A stretch of DNA of 64,000 bases from Mycolicibacterium novocastrense (GTDB lineage Bacteria; Actinomycetota; Actinomycetes; Mycobacteriales; Mycobacteriaceae): NCBI RefSeq assembly GCF_001570485.1, contig NZ_BCTA01000028.1, positions 186,001-250,000 of the forward strand, in the 5' to 3' direction. The position numbers and the translations under genes were made by a program. Numbering within the stretch: position 1 is the first letter of the stretch; each line of letters begins with the position of its first letter. Shown in pieces: positions 1 to 9,151 of this stretch. The notes under the pieces were generated by a model that was not told the origin of the DNA, made no database searches, and saw only the letters and a list, made by a program, of their open reading frames with translations.

Positions 1-506
1 GCCCCCCACTGGATACCGGCCCCGAGAGGGTTGAACAACGTGGCGAGAACGGGGTCCATGTCTTCGGCAATCGGGAGCAGCATCGCGTCCCACGGAAGCT
101 CCACATGGGTGGCGTATCCGCCCCATAAGCCCGCGCCGACCTCCACGTCGACAAACCCGAACATGGTGGCGATGCCGTTCACCGCGCACCGCCGGTATTC
201 GCCGCGGCGGCACTCGGGGCAGTCTCGGCAGGACCGGAACACCTCAACGGCCACGCGCTGGCCGGCTTGTACACCCCAGCGTTGGCCAGCCGCAGCGCCA
301 ACATGTTCGACGATGCCGACGATTTCGTGCCCTGGAACGAATGAGAAGCCGGCAGGCAGGTGTCCGGTGAATTGTTCGTGATCTGTTCCGCACAGACCGC
401 ATGCTTCAACTCGCAGGATCGCACCCCGGTCGCCGACGTCGGGGATGGTCATCTGGCGCCGCTGCAGACTCCGCGGTCCGGTCAGCACCATCGCCTCGGC
501 GATCAT
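1..506 (-). CDS. Zinc-dependent MDR alcohol dehydrogenase, N-terminal part (runs off window)
   Basis: Translating the minus strand from the ATG at 506 gives a medium-chain dehydrogenase/reductase N-terminus. A catalytic-zinc segment reads ACGLCGTDHEQF, followed by the PGHEIVG helix, and then a structural-zinc cysteine cluster of the form C-x2-C-x2-C-x7-C. The family oxidises alcohols or reduces aldehydes with NAD(P). The ATG overlaps the TGA of the thiolase-like gene upstream (ATGA), so the two are probably translationally coupled. Only about 168 codons lie in the window; the Rossmann domain is outside it. The substrate is unknown, although the thiolase partner suggests acyl-CoA or fatty alcohol metabolism. 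Confidence 0.85.
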   Translation of the reverse strand, partial: MIAEAMVLTGPRSLQRRQMTIPDVGDRGAILRVEACGLCGTDHEQFTGHLPAGFSFVPGHEIVGIVEHVGAAAGQRWGVQAGQRVAVEVFRSCRDCPECRRGEYRRCAVNGIATMFGFVDVEVGAGLWGGYATHVELPWDAMLLPIAEDMDPVLATLFNPLGAGIQWG

Positions 507-2008
507 GGAAGCTCGAACCCGGTGAACGACCCTGTGTTTCGGAGGCACACCGTTTTACCTACGTACATTTCCGCGCCCATCGCCTCGGCGATCTGCGGAT
601 CGTCGCTGCGTGCGACGACTCTTTGCCCGTCGGACAGGTGCGCGATGATCGGAGTCCATCGAGGTTGGCCGTCTCGGTCGTAGACGACGGTGTATCCGTC
701 GACTGTCGCGCAACCGGTCGCCTCGTCGGCGCCTGCGACGGCCAGCCGCGATGAATCGATTTGAGCTTGTTCGACCGCCGTGTCGAGCAGTCGCCACCCG
801 GCTGGTGGCGGGGTGGCCGACCACACACCGACCGAATGCTTCGTCGAATACCACCCGAGGCCGGTGACGAGTCCGGCATCGGTTGGGTCGCGTCGGCACC
901 GTCGGACCATCTCCACGATCGAGTGGCTGACGTAATTGTTTCCGGGACCGCCGTGATAAGGCAGGCCTCCGGTTACTGTGAGGCCTCTGTCGTCGAGGGG
1001 GTCCAAGTCGAGAGCCTCGGCAGCCATCTCAATTGCCGACGGGAAGCAGGAGTAGAGGTCGAACCACCGGATGTCGTCGGTGGTCAACCGGCCCGCATCG
1101 AGAGCCTTCCGTGCCGCTACCTCGATACCCGATGAGCGGCTGAGGTCCGGCCGTTCCACGGGGAAGTACACGTCGTTGCAAGTCGCTGCTGACCAGGGAA
1201 AGACCCAACGATCGCGCGCGACGCCTAATTCGTCCGCCACCTCGGCCGCCATGAGAATGAAGGCGGCAGCCATGTCGACGGACATGATGCTGTTGAGCAG
1301 CTTGGGATAGGGCAAGCAGACCATGCGGTTTTCCGCGGTGACTTCGCTGAGTTCGGTGGCACTTCGTGCGCGTGGGAACCAGGCCTGTTCCGGATGGCGT
1401 GCCGCCTCGGCTGTGAACGGGGCCATCAGCGTGCCCAGCCACTCCCGTTGAGCATCGAAGTCGCGGCCGTGGCGCGCGGCGATCGCGGACTCGAAGATGG
1501 GATACACCTCGTGCGGCCAACTCAGACCCACCGACAATTCGGCTTGACTCAGCCCGGGGCGGGCGTCGCCCAGGGATTCGTCGTCGGAGCGGGGTGGGGG
1601 CGGCGAGTCGAGAAGTGCCCCGCCCTGAAGCTTGCGTGCGGAATGCCCGCTCTCCGCCCCGACGACCAGGACGACATCTGCACGGCCTTCGCCTATTTCG
1701 CCACCCAACACTTCGACGAGATACTGCGGGGTGTTTCCGCCGACGGGACAGCTGATGCGGCGGGCGGGACTGATGTGCATCGCTTCGGCGATCCTGCTGG
1801 CGGGATTGTCGCGCGGTATGACCAGGATGCCCGGAGTCGCGACGGTGTCGATGCGCCGCTCGACCGGGCGACTTGCGTCTTTGACCGCGCGGCGTGCGGC
1901 TTCTACCGCCAAGTCGATCGGGTCCACGAAGTCGTTCCCGCGATGGGTAACTTCGCCCACGCCGACGACAACCGGGGTACGCGCTTCTACCAACATCGGC
2001 ATCGGCAT
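503..2008 (-). CDS. Thiolase-like acetyl-CoA acetyltransferase family protein
   Basis: A 501-residue thiolase-fold protein. Near residue 86 it has the nucleophile-loop pattern ISCPVGGNTPQ, in which a cysteine is followed by a glycine-rich turn. The second half contains GGLPYHGGPGNN and DEATGCATVDGY segments, the latter in a C-terminal extension. Length and layout match the long actinobacterial acetyl-CoA acetyltransferase/lipid-transfer group (Rv1867-like), not classical 390-residue FadA thiolases. The likely role is thiolytic or retro-Claisen cleavage of an acyl-CoA. It is the first gene of a minus-strand unit with the alcohol dehydrogenase, and is divergent from the TetR gene at 2105. Start codon ATG; an internal methionine (third residue) is equally possible. 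Confidence 0.8.
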   Translation of the reverse strand: MPMPMLVEARTPVVVGVGEVTHRGNDFVDPIDLAVEAARRAVKDASRPVERRIDTVATPGILVIPRDNPASRIAEAMHISPARRISCPVGGNTPQYLVEVLGGEIGEGRADVVLVVGAESGHSARKLQGGALLDSPPPPRSDDESLGDARPGLSQAELSVGLSWPHEVYPIFESAIAARHGRDFDAQREWLGTLMAPFTAEAARHPEQAWFPRARSATELSEVTAENRMVCLPYPKLLNSIMSVDMAAAFILMAAEVADELGVARDRWVFPWSAATCNDVYFPVERPDLSRSSGIEVAARKALDAGRLTTDDIRWFDLYSCFPSAIEMAAEALDLDPLDDRGLTVTGGLPYHGGPGNNYVSHSIVEMVRRCRRDPTDAGLVTGLGWYSTKHSVGVWSATPPPAGWRLLDTAVEQAQIDSSRLAVAGADEATGCATVDGYTVVYDRDGQPRWTPIIAHLSDGQRVVARSDDPQIAEAMGAEMYVGKTVCLRNTGSFTGFELP

Positions 2009-2104
2009 CCGCTCAGGGCCACGGGGCTGACTTGAGACATAACTGCGATGGTGTCATGTGCGTGGGCAAGTCACAATGGTGTGCGCTCGCGGCATACTGG
2101 CTGT

Positions 2105-2734
2105 GTGTCGACGAGGTTGTTGAGATGGGGCGCCGCCGCGCCGACAGATCGTGGGTCCGCTCGCGACCGGTTGCTCGATGCTGCCGAGCGGTGCCTCGAG
2201 AGTTGCGGTGTGGTGGGCACGACCATGGAGGACATCGGCAGAACAGCGGGTGTGTCCAGGGCAACGGTGTATCGCTACTTCCCCAGTCGGGAGGCGGTGA
2301 TGTCGGGTGTCATCATTCGCGCCGCCGAGCGCTATCTCGACCGCATCAGCCCGCGGATCGCGGCGCACGCCGACCTGGGCTCCGCGCTCGTCGATTTCGT
2401 GGAATACACGGTTGAGGCCGCGCGCCGCGAAGAGATCATCGGATTGTTGTTCGGCAGCGACGAGGAACTCGCCGGCGTGGGTCTCGCGGCGGGGACCTCG
2501 ACGTCCCTCTTCGAAATCGTCACCGAATTTCTGCGTCCCATCTTCACCAGACACTGGAGTTGCGTGGAACCGGGCGTCTCCGTCGACGACGCCGCCGAGT
2601 GGGTTGTCCGCACGATATTGAGCCTGCTGACTGTTCGAGGGCCGCGGGAGCGCAGTCGTGACGGACTCCGGGCGTTTCTGTCGAGGTTTCTCCTTCCGGC
2701 GATCCTGGCGGGTGACCACGCTCGACCGATGTGA
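2105..2734 (+). CDS. TetR/AcrR family transcriptional regulator
   Basis: The N-terminal helix-turn-helix is clear: RDRLLDAAERCLE, then TTMEDIGRTAGVSRATVYRYF. The C-terminal ligand domain is not conserved enough to name an effector. The upstream 57 nt are open in frame, but the translation there is not TetR-like, so the GTG at 2105 is preferred over earlier starts. It is divergent from the thiolase-like gene and lies just upstream of the thioesterase and hydrolase genes, so it probably controls one or both units. About 209 residues, normal for the family. Confidence 0.85.
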   Translation: MSTRLLRWGAAAPTDRGSARDRLLDAAERCLESCGVVGTTMEDIGRTAGVSRATVYRYFPSREAVMSGVIIRAAERYLDRISPRIAAHADLGSALVDFVEYTVEAARREEIIGLLFGSDEELAGVGLAAGTSTSLFEIVTEFLRPIFTRHWSCVEPGVSVDDAAEWVVRTILSLLTVRGPRERSRDGLRAFLSRFLLPAILAGDHARPM

Positions 2735-2779
2735 CATCTATGGCGTAATGTCTCGACGGCAGATGAGGTAGGAGGGCCT

Positions 2780-3217
2780 GTGCAATTCACCACGTTCAAC
2801 GAACAGGTCGCTGAGCAACTAAAGAGCGCAGCAGAAACCACGGGCGGGTTGGCCGGTTACCTCGGCTTCCGTCACACCGAATTCACTGCGGGACGGCTCG
2901 TCGCGGAGATGGACGCACGCGACGACCTGAAGACGCCTTTCGGGAACCTGCATGGGGGCTGCTTATCGGCCATGGTCGACCACTGCCTCGGAGTGGTGTT
3001 TTATCCCGTGATTCCACTGGGATCTTGGGTCGCGACAACGGAGTTCAAACTGAATCTGCTTCGTCCGGTCTCTAGCGGCACCTGTGTAGCCACAGCCGAG
3101 ATCATCTCGCTGGGCAGAACCAGCGGTGTGGCGCGTATCGACATCTGCAACGACGGCAGAGCGGTGTGTGCGGCCCAGGGAACCGTCACCGTCGTCGCAC
3201 CGAAGACGAGCTCCTGA
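2780..3217 (+). CDS. PaaI-family hotdog thioesterase
   Basis: A 145-residue single hotdog-domain protein. It has the PaaI/HGG signature FGNLHGGCLSAMVDHCLG around residues 54-71 and the later strand TTEFKLNLLRPV. The family hydrolyses acyl-CoA thioesters. Start GTG is preceded by a purine-rich site (AGGAGGG). Its TGA overlaps the ATG of the next gene by one base (TGATG), so it is co-translated with the alpha/beta hydrolase. The specific acyl-CoA is not predictable from sequence. Confidence 0.85.
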   Translation: MQFTTFNEQVAEQLKSAAETTGGLAGYLGFRHTEFTAGRLVAEMDARDDLKTPFGNLHGGCLSAMVDHCLGVVFYPVIPLGSWVATTEFKLNLLRPVSSGTCVATAEIISLGRTSGVARIDICNDGRAVCAAQGTVTVVAPKTSS

Positions 3218-4128
3218 TGTCGGCAAAGAGAACAGGCGATTCGTCGGCTCCTGTGGTCGAGCGCGTGCCCACGGCGGACGGGCTGACGCTGGCGGTCGAC
3301 CTCTACCGCTGTGATGCGCCGCGGGCGGTCGTGTTGCTCCTTCACGGCGGAGGTCAAAGCCGACACGCCTGGGACGTCACCGCCCAACGCCTGCACCAGC
3401 GGGGCTACACGGTGGCCGCGTACGACACCAGGGGACACGGGGACAGCGACTGGGACCCCGACGGACGCTACGACGGGGACCGGCTTGGATCCGACCTATT
3501 GGCCGTGCGCTCATACGCCGATTCCGGCCGCCCCGTCGCCGCGATCGGCGCCTCTCTGGGCGGCTTGACCATTCTCGGAACACACTTGCTCGCCCCGCCG
3601 GACCTATGGCAGGCCGTCGTCCTGGTTGACGTCACTCCGCGAATGGAGATGGAAGGCGCCCGACGAGTCGTAGCGTTCATGTCGGCACACCCCGAAGGTT
3701 TCGACAGCCTAGAGTCGGCCGCTGACGTGATCGCCGCCTACAACCCGCACCGCCCTCGCCCCGAAAACCTCGACGGCCTCCGAAAAGTCCTCGCCCGTCG
3801 CGAAGACGGTCGCTGGGCCTGGCGATGGGATCCAGCTTTCGTGACGTCGAATTTCCAGTTCCTGCAGGGTGATCCAGACGAAGGCGCTAAAGACTTCGAC
3901 ATGATGAGCGCGTTCCTTCTTGATGGTGCGAGGCAGGTGTCCGCGCCAACGCTGCTGGTCCGGGGCCTACTATCTGACATGGTCTCCGAAGAGACAGTAA
4001 AGCATTTCCTGACCGTCGTTCCGCACGCGCAAACCGTTGACGTATCGGGCGCGGGACACATGATTGCCGGCGACAACAACGACGCATTCTCGACGGCGGT
4101 CGTCGAATTCCTCGACAGGACCACATGA
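3217..4128 (+). CDS. Alpha/beta hydrolase
   Basis: A 303-residue alpha/beta hydrolase. It shows the oxyanion-hole strand VVLLLHGGGQSRHAW, the DTRGHGDSDW loop, the nucleophile elbow GASLGG (Ser), and a C-terminal GAGHMIAGD carrying the catalytic His. The catalytic Asp is probably in the GLLSDMVS segment. It resembles epoxide hydrolase/haloperoxidase-type esterases, but the substrate cannot be named. The start is taken at the TGATG overlap with the thioesterase; the longer upstream reading frame lies inside that gene and is rejected. Confidence 0.85.
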   Translation: MSAKRTGDSSAPVVERVPTADGLTLAVDLYRCDAPRAVVLLLHGGGQSRHAWDVTAQRLHQRGYTVAAYDTRGHGDSDWDPDGRYDGDRLGSDLLAVRSYADSGRPVAAIGASLGGLTILGTHLLAPPDLWQAVVLVDVTPRMEMEGARRVVAFMSAHPEGFDSLESAADVIAAYNPHRPRPENLDGLRKVLARREDGRWAWRWDPAFVTSNFQFLQGDPDEGAKDFDMMSAFLLDGARQVSAPTLLVRGLLSDMVSEETVKHFLTVVPHAQTVDVSGAGHMIAGDNNDAFSTAVVEFLDRTT

Positions 4129-4179
4129 ACCCTGCTGTCGGTTGACTGCCCATGTAGGGCTGGCGCCTATCCTGCTCCT

Positions 4180-4800
4180 ATGCCAACTGAACCAGCGCGG
4201 GTGTCTTTCCGCCGGCATGTGCGCGAAAAGGTTTTGAGGGCGACACGAGAACTCGCCATCGAGAAGGGCTGGGATCAGGTCCGGATGAGCGAGGTTGCCG
4301 AATCGGTCGGCGTCTCCCGCCCGACGTTGTACAAAGAGTTCGGCGACAAACAGGGGCTCGGCGACGCGCTTGTGGTGTCGGAGGGCCAGCGCTTTATGGA
4401 AGGCATTCTTGCCGTCCTTGCCGAACACGTGGGCGACGTGCGGGGCGGCATCACCGCAGCGGTGCAATTCACCCTCTGTGAAGCAGAAGACAGCCCGCTC
4501 CTCAAGGCAGTTCTGACGTCCAACCCTTCGGGGAATGATCGCGGTGGCTCGTCGTCTACTGGAGTCCTACCTCTTCTGCCGACGTCGGCTTCCCTGCTTC
4601 AGCTCTGCTCCGCGGCTCTGATCACGTGGTTTAACGACCACTTCGACGATCTCGATCCCGAAGACGTTGAGGAGGTCGCAGATGTTCTGGTGCGACTGAC
4701 AGTGAGTCATGTTGTACTCCCAGCCGCGGACATCGCCACCACCGGTGAGCGGATCTCCCGCGTAGCACTCAGGTACCTGGGAGTTGTCCACAGTTTGTAA
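4180..4800 (+). CDS. TetR family transcriptional regulator
   Basis: 206 residues. The N-terminal DNA-binding domain reads VLRATRELAIEKGWDQVRMSEVAESVGVSRPTLYKEFGDK, a textbook TetR helix-turn-helix. The C-terminal domain resembles DUF/TetR_C groups of mycobacteria and has no recognised effector. It converges with the ferredoxin reductase at the end of the CYP153 operon (17 nt between stops), so it is not an obvious regulator of that operon, which has its own AraC-type gene. Confidence 0.85.
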   Translation: MPTEPARVSFRRHVREKVLRATRELAIEKGWDQVRMSEVAESVGVSRPTLYKEFGDKQGLGDALVVSEGQRFMEGILAVLAEHVGDVRGGITAAVQFTLCEAEDSPLLKAVLTSNPSGNDRGGSSSTGVLPLLPTSASLLQLCSAALITWFNDHFDDLDPEDVEEVADVLVRLTVSHVVLPAADIATTGERISRVALRYLGVVHSL

Positions 4801-4816
4801 CTAGCAAGCTCTCGTG

Positions 4817-6016
4817 TCAGATCGAGCCGGCGAGGAGCTCTGAGCGGTCAACTCGGAGCTGCTGGCTGATGGCCCGCTTACTGAACATGAAATCGCGAGG
4901 ACGGTTGACGCAGTCGGCGGCGATGAGTTCACGATCGCGGAAGTAGAAGCAGCTGAAGTCACGGTCACGCGACGGGTCGCCGCTGAAGACCACTTCGTCG
5001 TATCCGGTGTTGAGACCGGCGATCTGGAGTTTGAGATCGTACTGGTCGGACCAGAACCACGGAAGCGCAGCGATTGCGCTGTGTTTTCCGCAGATTGTCG
5101 CCGCAGCGATCTTGGCCTGCTCGCCGGCGCTCGATACGGATTCCAAACGAATACGCGAGCCGTATCGAGCCATGGTGTGGCTGGTGCAGTCGCCGGCGGC
5201 CACGATGTCGGGGTCGCTGGTGCGGGCCTGGTCGTCGATCACGATGCCGTTGTCGACGGATAATCCTGCGGCCGAGGCGAGCTCGGTGTTCGGCACCACA
5301 CCGACGCCGACGATGACCAAGTCGGCGGGGATCGGTTCGCCGCCTGCCAGCACGACCTCCTGCACTCTGCCGTTGCCGGAGAAGGCTTCGACGAGAGCGT
5401 GTGTTCGGATCTCCACTCCCTCGCCGTTGTGGATTCGGGTGTAAAACGCGGAAACCTCCGGCGCGGTGACCCGTTCGAGTACACGCTCGGTTGCCTCGAG
5501 GACGGTGACGTTCATGCCGAGCGAACACAGCGAGGCCGCCGTTTCCAACCCGATGTAACCGCCGCCCACGATCACAACCCTCCGACCCGGTGTAGCGGCG
5601 GCACGGATCAACTCGACGTCTGCAGCGGTACGCAGGTAGTGAATTCCGGGAAGATCCACCCCTGGTGTGGGGAGTCGTCTGGCCCTTGCGCCGGTGCACA
5701 ACGCGAGCTTGGTGTACGTCAGCGTGTCGCCGGTGCTCAGAGACACACGCTTGGCACTCCGGTGGATCGCCTCCACGGTCGCATTCAAGAGTCGAATGTG
5801 CTGCTTTTCGTAGAAATCAGCGCCGCGAATCAGGAGGTCGTCGAGGCCGTTCTTGCCGGCCAGGTATCCCTTCGACAACGGAGGCCGGTGGTAGGGCAGT
5901 CCCCCCTCGTCGCCGATGAGCACGACCTCCCCAGACCACCCCTCCCTTCGAAGATTAGCTGCCAACTGCGCGCCGGCGTGGCTCGCGCCGACGATCACCG
6001 CTCGTTCGGGAGTCAC
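4817..6016 (-). CDS. NAD(P)H-dependent ferredoxin reductase (FAD), CYP153 electron-transfer partner
   Basis: A 399-residue FAD-dependent pyridine nucleotide-disulphide-type reductase. An N-terminal FAD-binding fold begins VIVGASHAGAQLAANLR, the NAD-binding motif is VVIVGGGYIGLETAA near residue 145, and the FAD-contact segment is VAAGDCTSH. This is the layout of putidaredoxin/rhodocoxin reductases. It passes electrons from NAD(P)H to the [2Fe-2S] ferredoxin encoded two genes upstream. Its start overlaps the 3' end of the P450 gene by 4 nt, so the three genes form a class I P450 operon. Confidence 0.9.
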   Translation of the reverse strand: MTPERAVIVGASHAGAQLAANLRREGWSGEVVLIGDEGGLPYHRPPLSKGYLAGKNGLDDLLIRGADFYEKQHIRLLNATVEAIHRSAKRVSLSTGDTLTYTKLALCTGARARRLPTPGVDLPGIHYLRTAADVELIRAAATPGRRVVIVGGGYIGLETAASLCSLGMNVTVLEATERVLERVTAPEVSAFYTRIHNGEGVEIRTHALVEAFSGNGRVQEVVLAGGEPIPADLVIVGVGVVPNTELASAAGLSVDNGIVIDDQARTSDPDIVAAGDCTSHTMARYGSRIRLESVSSAGEQAKIAAATICGKHSAIAALPWFWSDQYDLKLQIAGLNTGYDEVVFSGDPSRDRDFSCFYFRDRELIAADCVNRPRDFMFSKRAISQQLRVDRSELLAGSI

Positions 6017-7401
6017 GCACTTGGCCTGGGAGTGAGGCGAACCATCAGCTTGCTGATACCCCTGACGAAATTCGATTGCACATACTCGGGTTCGCCGACC
6101 ACCTCGATGTTCTCAAAGCGAGGGAGCAATTCCTCCCACAGGATTCGAAGCTGCAACTCAGCAAGTCGGTTTCCCATGCACCTGTGCACGCCGAACCCGA
6201 ACGAGATGTGATTGCGGGCGTTGCTCCTATCGATGATCAACTCATCGGCCCGCTCGAAGACACGCTCATCGCGGTTACCAGAGGCGTACCACATCACGAC
6301 CTTGTCGCCCTTGCGGATGAATTGCCCGTTCAACATGATGTCTTTTTTCGCGACTCGGCGCATGTACGCCAACGGGGTCTGCCAGCGAATGATCTCGGAT
6401 ACCATGTTGGGAATCAGGTCAGGGTTCGCCTTCAACTTCTCGAACTGATCGGGGAACTGGTTCAAGGCGAGAACCCCTCCGCTCATCGAGTTGCGAGTCG
6501 TGTCGTTTCCCCCGACGATCAGCAGTACCAAATTGCCGAGGAATTCCATCGGGCGGTCGATGAGATCCTTAGTGTCCTCGTTGGCCTGCAGCATCGTGAT
6601 CAGATCGAAGCCCGGTCGCTCCCCGTTGGCGGTACGGGCCGCCTTGTCATGCCAGAGAGCGCTGAGACCCTTCGCCATGTCGACCATGCCACGAAACACT
6701 CTGTCGTTGTCGGAAGGACCACCATTGGCTTGCTCCATGGAGGTGGCGAGGTCCGACCATTCCACGAGCTTGTGCCGCTGCTCGTACGGGAAGTCCAGCA
6801 GGGTCGCGAGCATGCGCGCTGTCAGTTCGATGGAGACGTGGTGCACCCAATTGAACGGCTGATCCACCGGTAGATCGTCCAGCACTTCCTGGACACGCGA
6901 GCGGATCAGCCCCTCCATCTCGCGCAGGTTCTTCGGCGCGACAACCCCTTGGACGGAAGCGCGCTGCAAGTCGTGTTGTGGCGGATCCATCGCGATGAAC
7001 ATGGCGATGTCCATGAAGCGGGGCGGTCTCCCGATGATGATGAACGGCTCTGCGGAGAAAGCCTCGTGGTTCTTGTCGACGGCGATGATGTCCGCGTGGC
7101 GGGTCACCGACCAGAACGGGCCGAACGCACTGTGAGCCTGGTAGTGCACCGGCGCCTCGTTGCGCACGCGTTCGAAGTAGGACTTCCAGCGGCCTTGGCG
7201 GTAGAGGAACGGGTTGCTGAGATCGATGTCGGCGATATCAACGTCCTCGACCGGAGGAATGGGCGTCTCGGTGAAGATCTTCTTACCATTGGTTCCGGTT
7301 ACCCACCGGCGTGTCTTGTCGTAGAGGTGTGCGCCGCGGATTTGCAGCTCCAGAGGCACGGCAGACTGGGCTTTGGCGGCCACTGCCGCGGGAATACTCA
7401 T
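6013..7401 (-). CDS. CYP153-type cytochrome P450, alkane/fatty acid terminal hydroxylase
   Basis: A 462-residue P450. Features seen: AMDPPQHDLQR, the I-helix LLIVGGNDTTRNSMSGG, the K-helix EIIR, and the heme-binding loop FGFGVHRCMGNRLAE with the Cys ligand about 54 residues from the C-terminus. The GGNDTTRNS and HRCMGNRLAELQLRILWEE blocks are typical of the CYP153 family, which hydroxylates medium-chain alkanes and related chains at the terminal carbon. The ATG at 7401 has GGAGGAAA six bases upstream and is preferred over the longer frame from 7422. It lies between ferredoxin and reductase genes, as in described CYP153A operons of alkane-degrading mycobacteria. The family call rests on motif memory. 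Confidence 0.88.
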   Translation of the reverse strand: MSIPAAVAAKAQSAVPLELQIRGAHLYDKTRRWVTGTNGKKIFTETPIPPVEDVDIADIDLSNPFLYRQGRWKSYFERVRNEAPVHYQAHSAFGPFWSVTRHADIIAVDKNHEAFSAEPFIIIGRPPRFMDIAMFIAMDPPQHDLQRASVQGVVAPKNLREMEGLIRSRVQEVLDDLPVDQPFNWVHHVSIELTARMLATLLDFPYEQRHKLVEWSDLATSMEQANGGPSDNDRVFRGMVDMAKGLSALWHDKAARTANGERPGFDLITMLQANEDTKDLIDRPMEFLGNLVLLIVGGNDTTRNSMSGGVLALNQFPDQFEKLKANPDLIPNMVSEIIRWQTPLAYMRRVAKKDIMLNGQFIRKGDKVVMWYASGNRDERVFERADELIIDRSNARNHISFGFGVHRCMGNRLAELQLRILWEELLPRFENIEVVGEPEYVQSNFVRGISKLMVRLTPRPSA

Positions 7402-7431
7402 TATTGTTTCCTCCAAATCCATGACGTTGTT

Positions 7432-7752
7432 TCAGAGCTGGAACTCAGGTAGCTCGACCGTCAAGCCATCCCATGCCTCGGAGGCGGACATCTGGCAAGA
7501 CAGCCTCGACGTCCGCTGACGCTCGGGGTTCATCGCGAGCATCTCCTCTTCGTTGGCGCCGCAGAGTCCCACCGTGTCCGACCACTCGGGAGCGACGATC
7601 ACGTGGCACGTTCCGCATGCGGCTTCCCCTCCACAATCGCCGTCGATGCCGGGCACCGCGTTGTTGACCGCAACCTGCATCAAGGACTGCCCTTCGGCCA
7701 AGGGGGCTTCGTACTTCTCGCCGTCGTGAGAGACGAAGGTGACGACTGCCAT
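7432..7752 (-). CDS. [2Fe-2S] ferredoxin
   Basis: A 106-residue adrenodoxin/putidaredoxin-type ferredoxin. The cluster ligands Cys40, Cys46, Cys49 and Cys86 are all present (C-x5-C-x2-C...C), within DCGGEAACGTCHV. It carries electrons from the reductase at 4817 to the CYP153-type P450. It is the first gene of the operon and has a strong Shine-Dalgarno site (GAGGAG) before its ATG. Confidence 0.95.
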   Translation of the reverse strand: MAVVTFVSHDGEKYEAPLAEGQSLMQVAVNNAVPGIDGDCGGEAACGTCHVIVAPEWSDTVGLCGANEEEMLAMNPERQRTSRLSCQMSASEAWDGLTVELPEFQL

Positions 7753-7866
7753 GATTAACTCTCCTCAATTTGGAACTCCTCTATTTAGCGTTGTCGCGCG
7801 TGACCAGCGTCGCTAGGCTCGCAGGAGTCAAAAAGTTGTGTTTTTAGCTCACGCGCAGGGAGGCAC
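7753..7866. promoter_or_regulatory. Divergent promoter region between the CYP153 operon and its AraC-type regulator
   Basis: This 114-bp gap separates the ferredoxin start (leftward) from the AraC-type regulator start (rightward). It should hold both promoters and the regulator's binding site. An A/T-rich stretch around 7830-7845 stands out. No clear direct repeat of the kind AraC proteins bind could be assigned by eye. Confidence 0.5.
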
Positions 7867-8871
7867 GTGAAACTCGACGACTCGGGTATGCCAGCGCTGG
7901 CTTTCCTGCAGATGCTGGACAGTGAGGCGCTGGGGCATGACGCCAGCATTGCGCTCCGCAGCATCATGGTTCGCGAGCACGTTACCGAGTCGATGTTGGT
8001 GGGTCGCGACGCGCAGGTCCCCTTACGGTGGTTCAGGGAGATATATTCCGATTTCGATTGTGATCAGGGAACCCGTCTGGGTTTCGCGTTCGCTGAACAC
8101 GCCAAACTGACGTCCTTTGGGGCACTCAGTGTTCCCTTGGTCAGCGCGGGCTCGGTAGCCGAGGTTGTCGAGTTGCTTGCTTATCTGCCGGTGATCACCA
8201 CAGCCCTCAGCCCGACGTTCCATTCGACGGAACGCGGCCTCACGATCGGGCTCACCGGTCGCACCGGTGACGCGGGCCTGAACTGCCTGGCCGTCACCTA
8301 CGGTGGGCTGGCGCTGTTGCGTCTGCTCGACATGCTCGCGGGTGCCGTACCGAATATTGAACTGCATTTAAGTCATTCAGCGCCGGAGTCGTGGGTTCTT
8401 CATGACGAAGTGTTGGCGGGTCGGATCTTCTTCGACGCCCCCAGCTCGTTCGTCCACGTTCCCGCGGCTTCGCTCGAGGAGGTCTGTCGATTCTCCGATC
8501 CTGTGGCGTACCGGATTGCCGTCACCGATTTGCAGCGAACTCTCGATCAACGACGTGACACGTCGGTCTCCGAAAAAGTAAGGGACCTGCTCGAAAAAGA
8601 TCCCGGAAAAACGAACATCAGCCGGACGGCGGGCGAGCTTTCGATATCCCCGAGCACGTTGAAGCGGCGCCTCCGCGAAGAGGGGACCACCTTTCGCGAA
8701 TTGCGTCAGTCGTTCTTGCGGGAGCGAGCAATTCTGCGACTTCTCGACAGATCGTTGTCTGTAAGCGAGATCGCGGCAGAACTCGGGTACGCGGAGCTCA
8801 CGAACTTCACACATGCCTTCAAACGGTGGACCGGTCGTTCACCGCGCCACTTCAGAAAAACGCGCGACTGA
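7867..8871 (+). CDS. AraC family transcriptional regulator
   Basis: 334 residues with an N-terminal Arabinose_bd-type sensor domain (about residues 20-200) and a C-terminal AraC domain. The C-terminal part shows two helix-turn-helices: ISRTAGELSISPSTLKRRL, then VSEIAAELGYAELTNFTHAFKRWTG. Start GTG at 7867 follows AGGGAGG. It is divergent from the ferredoxin-CYP153-reductase operon, the position of activators of alkane hydroxylase operons (AlkR/OruR-like architecture). It is therefore inferred to activate that operon in response to an alkane or fatty acid. Confidence 0.9.
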   Translation: MKLDDSGMPALAFLQMLDSEALGHDASIALRSIMVREHVTESMLVGRDAQVPLRWFREIYSDFDCDQGTRLGFAFAEHAKLTSFGALSVPLVSAGSVAEVVELLAYLPVITTALSPTFHSTERGLTIGLTGRTGDAGLNCLAVTYGGLALLRLLDMLAGAVPNIELHLSHSAPESWVLHDEVLAGRIFFDAPSSFVHVPAASLEEVCRFSDPVAYRIAVTDLQRTLDQRRDTSVSEKVRDLLEKDPGKTNISRTAGELSISPSTLKRRLREEGTTFRELRQSFLRERAILRLLDRSLSVSEIAAELGYAELTNFTHAFKRWTGRSPRHFRKTRD

Positions 8872-9151
8872 GGGCTATAGATCCGCCCCGGCGTGTGCCG
8901 GGCGACCATCGGAACCAGCGGGCTTCACGATCGGCCTCATCTGTCACCTGGACATCGTCGAGAAACGACACGATCGGCGCGGGTTTCGGTCATCGCAGCA
9001 CCCTCTTGGGAAGAGGCGCAAGGACATTCCAGAGAATCCATACCGCGCTAGCGGCGGGTGCGGGCGGGGGTGACGCGGACCTCTAGGCACGCTATGCTAA
9101 CCGTCGTTCACGTCGGGACCGGCGTTGGACGCGTGGTCGAGAGGAGTCCGG
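8872..9151 (+). promoter_or_regulatory. Intergenic region with candidate promoter for the thiolase-AtuA operon
   Basis: No gene is seen in this 280-bp gap. A sigma-A-like pair lies near its right end: GTGACG at 9070-9075 and TATGCT at 9093-9098, with a 17-bp spacer, about 55 bp before the ATG at 9152. This is the only plausible promoter for the ten-gene forward operon, because later gene junctions overlap or nearly do. By-eye prediction only. Confidence 0.4.
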
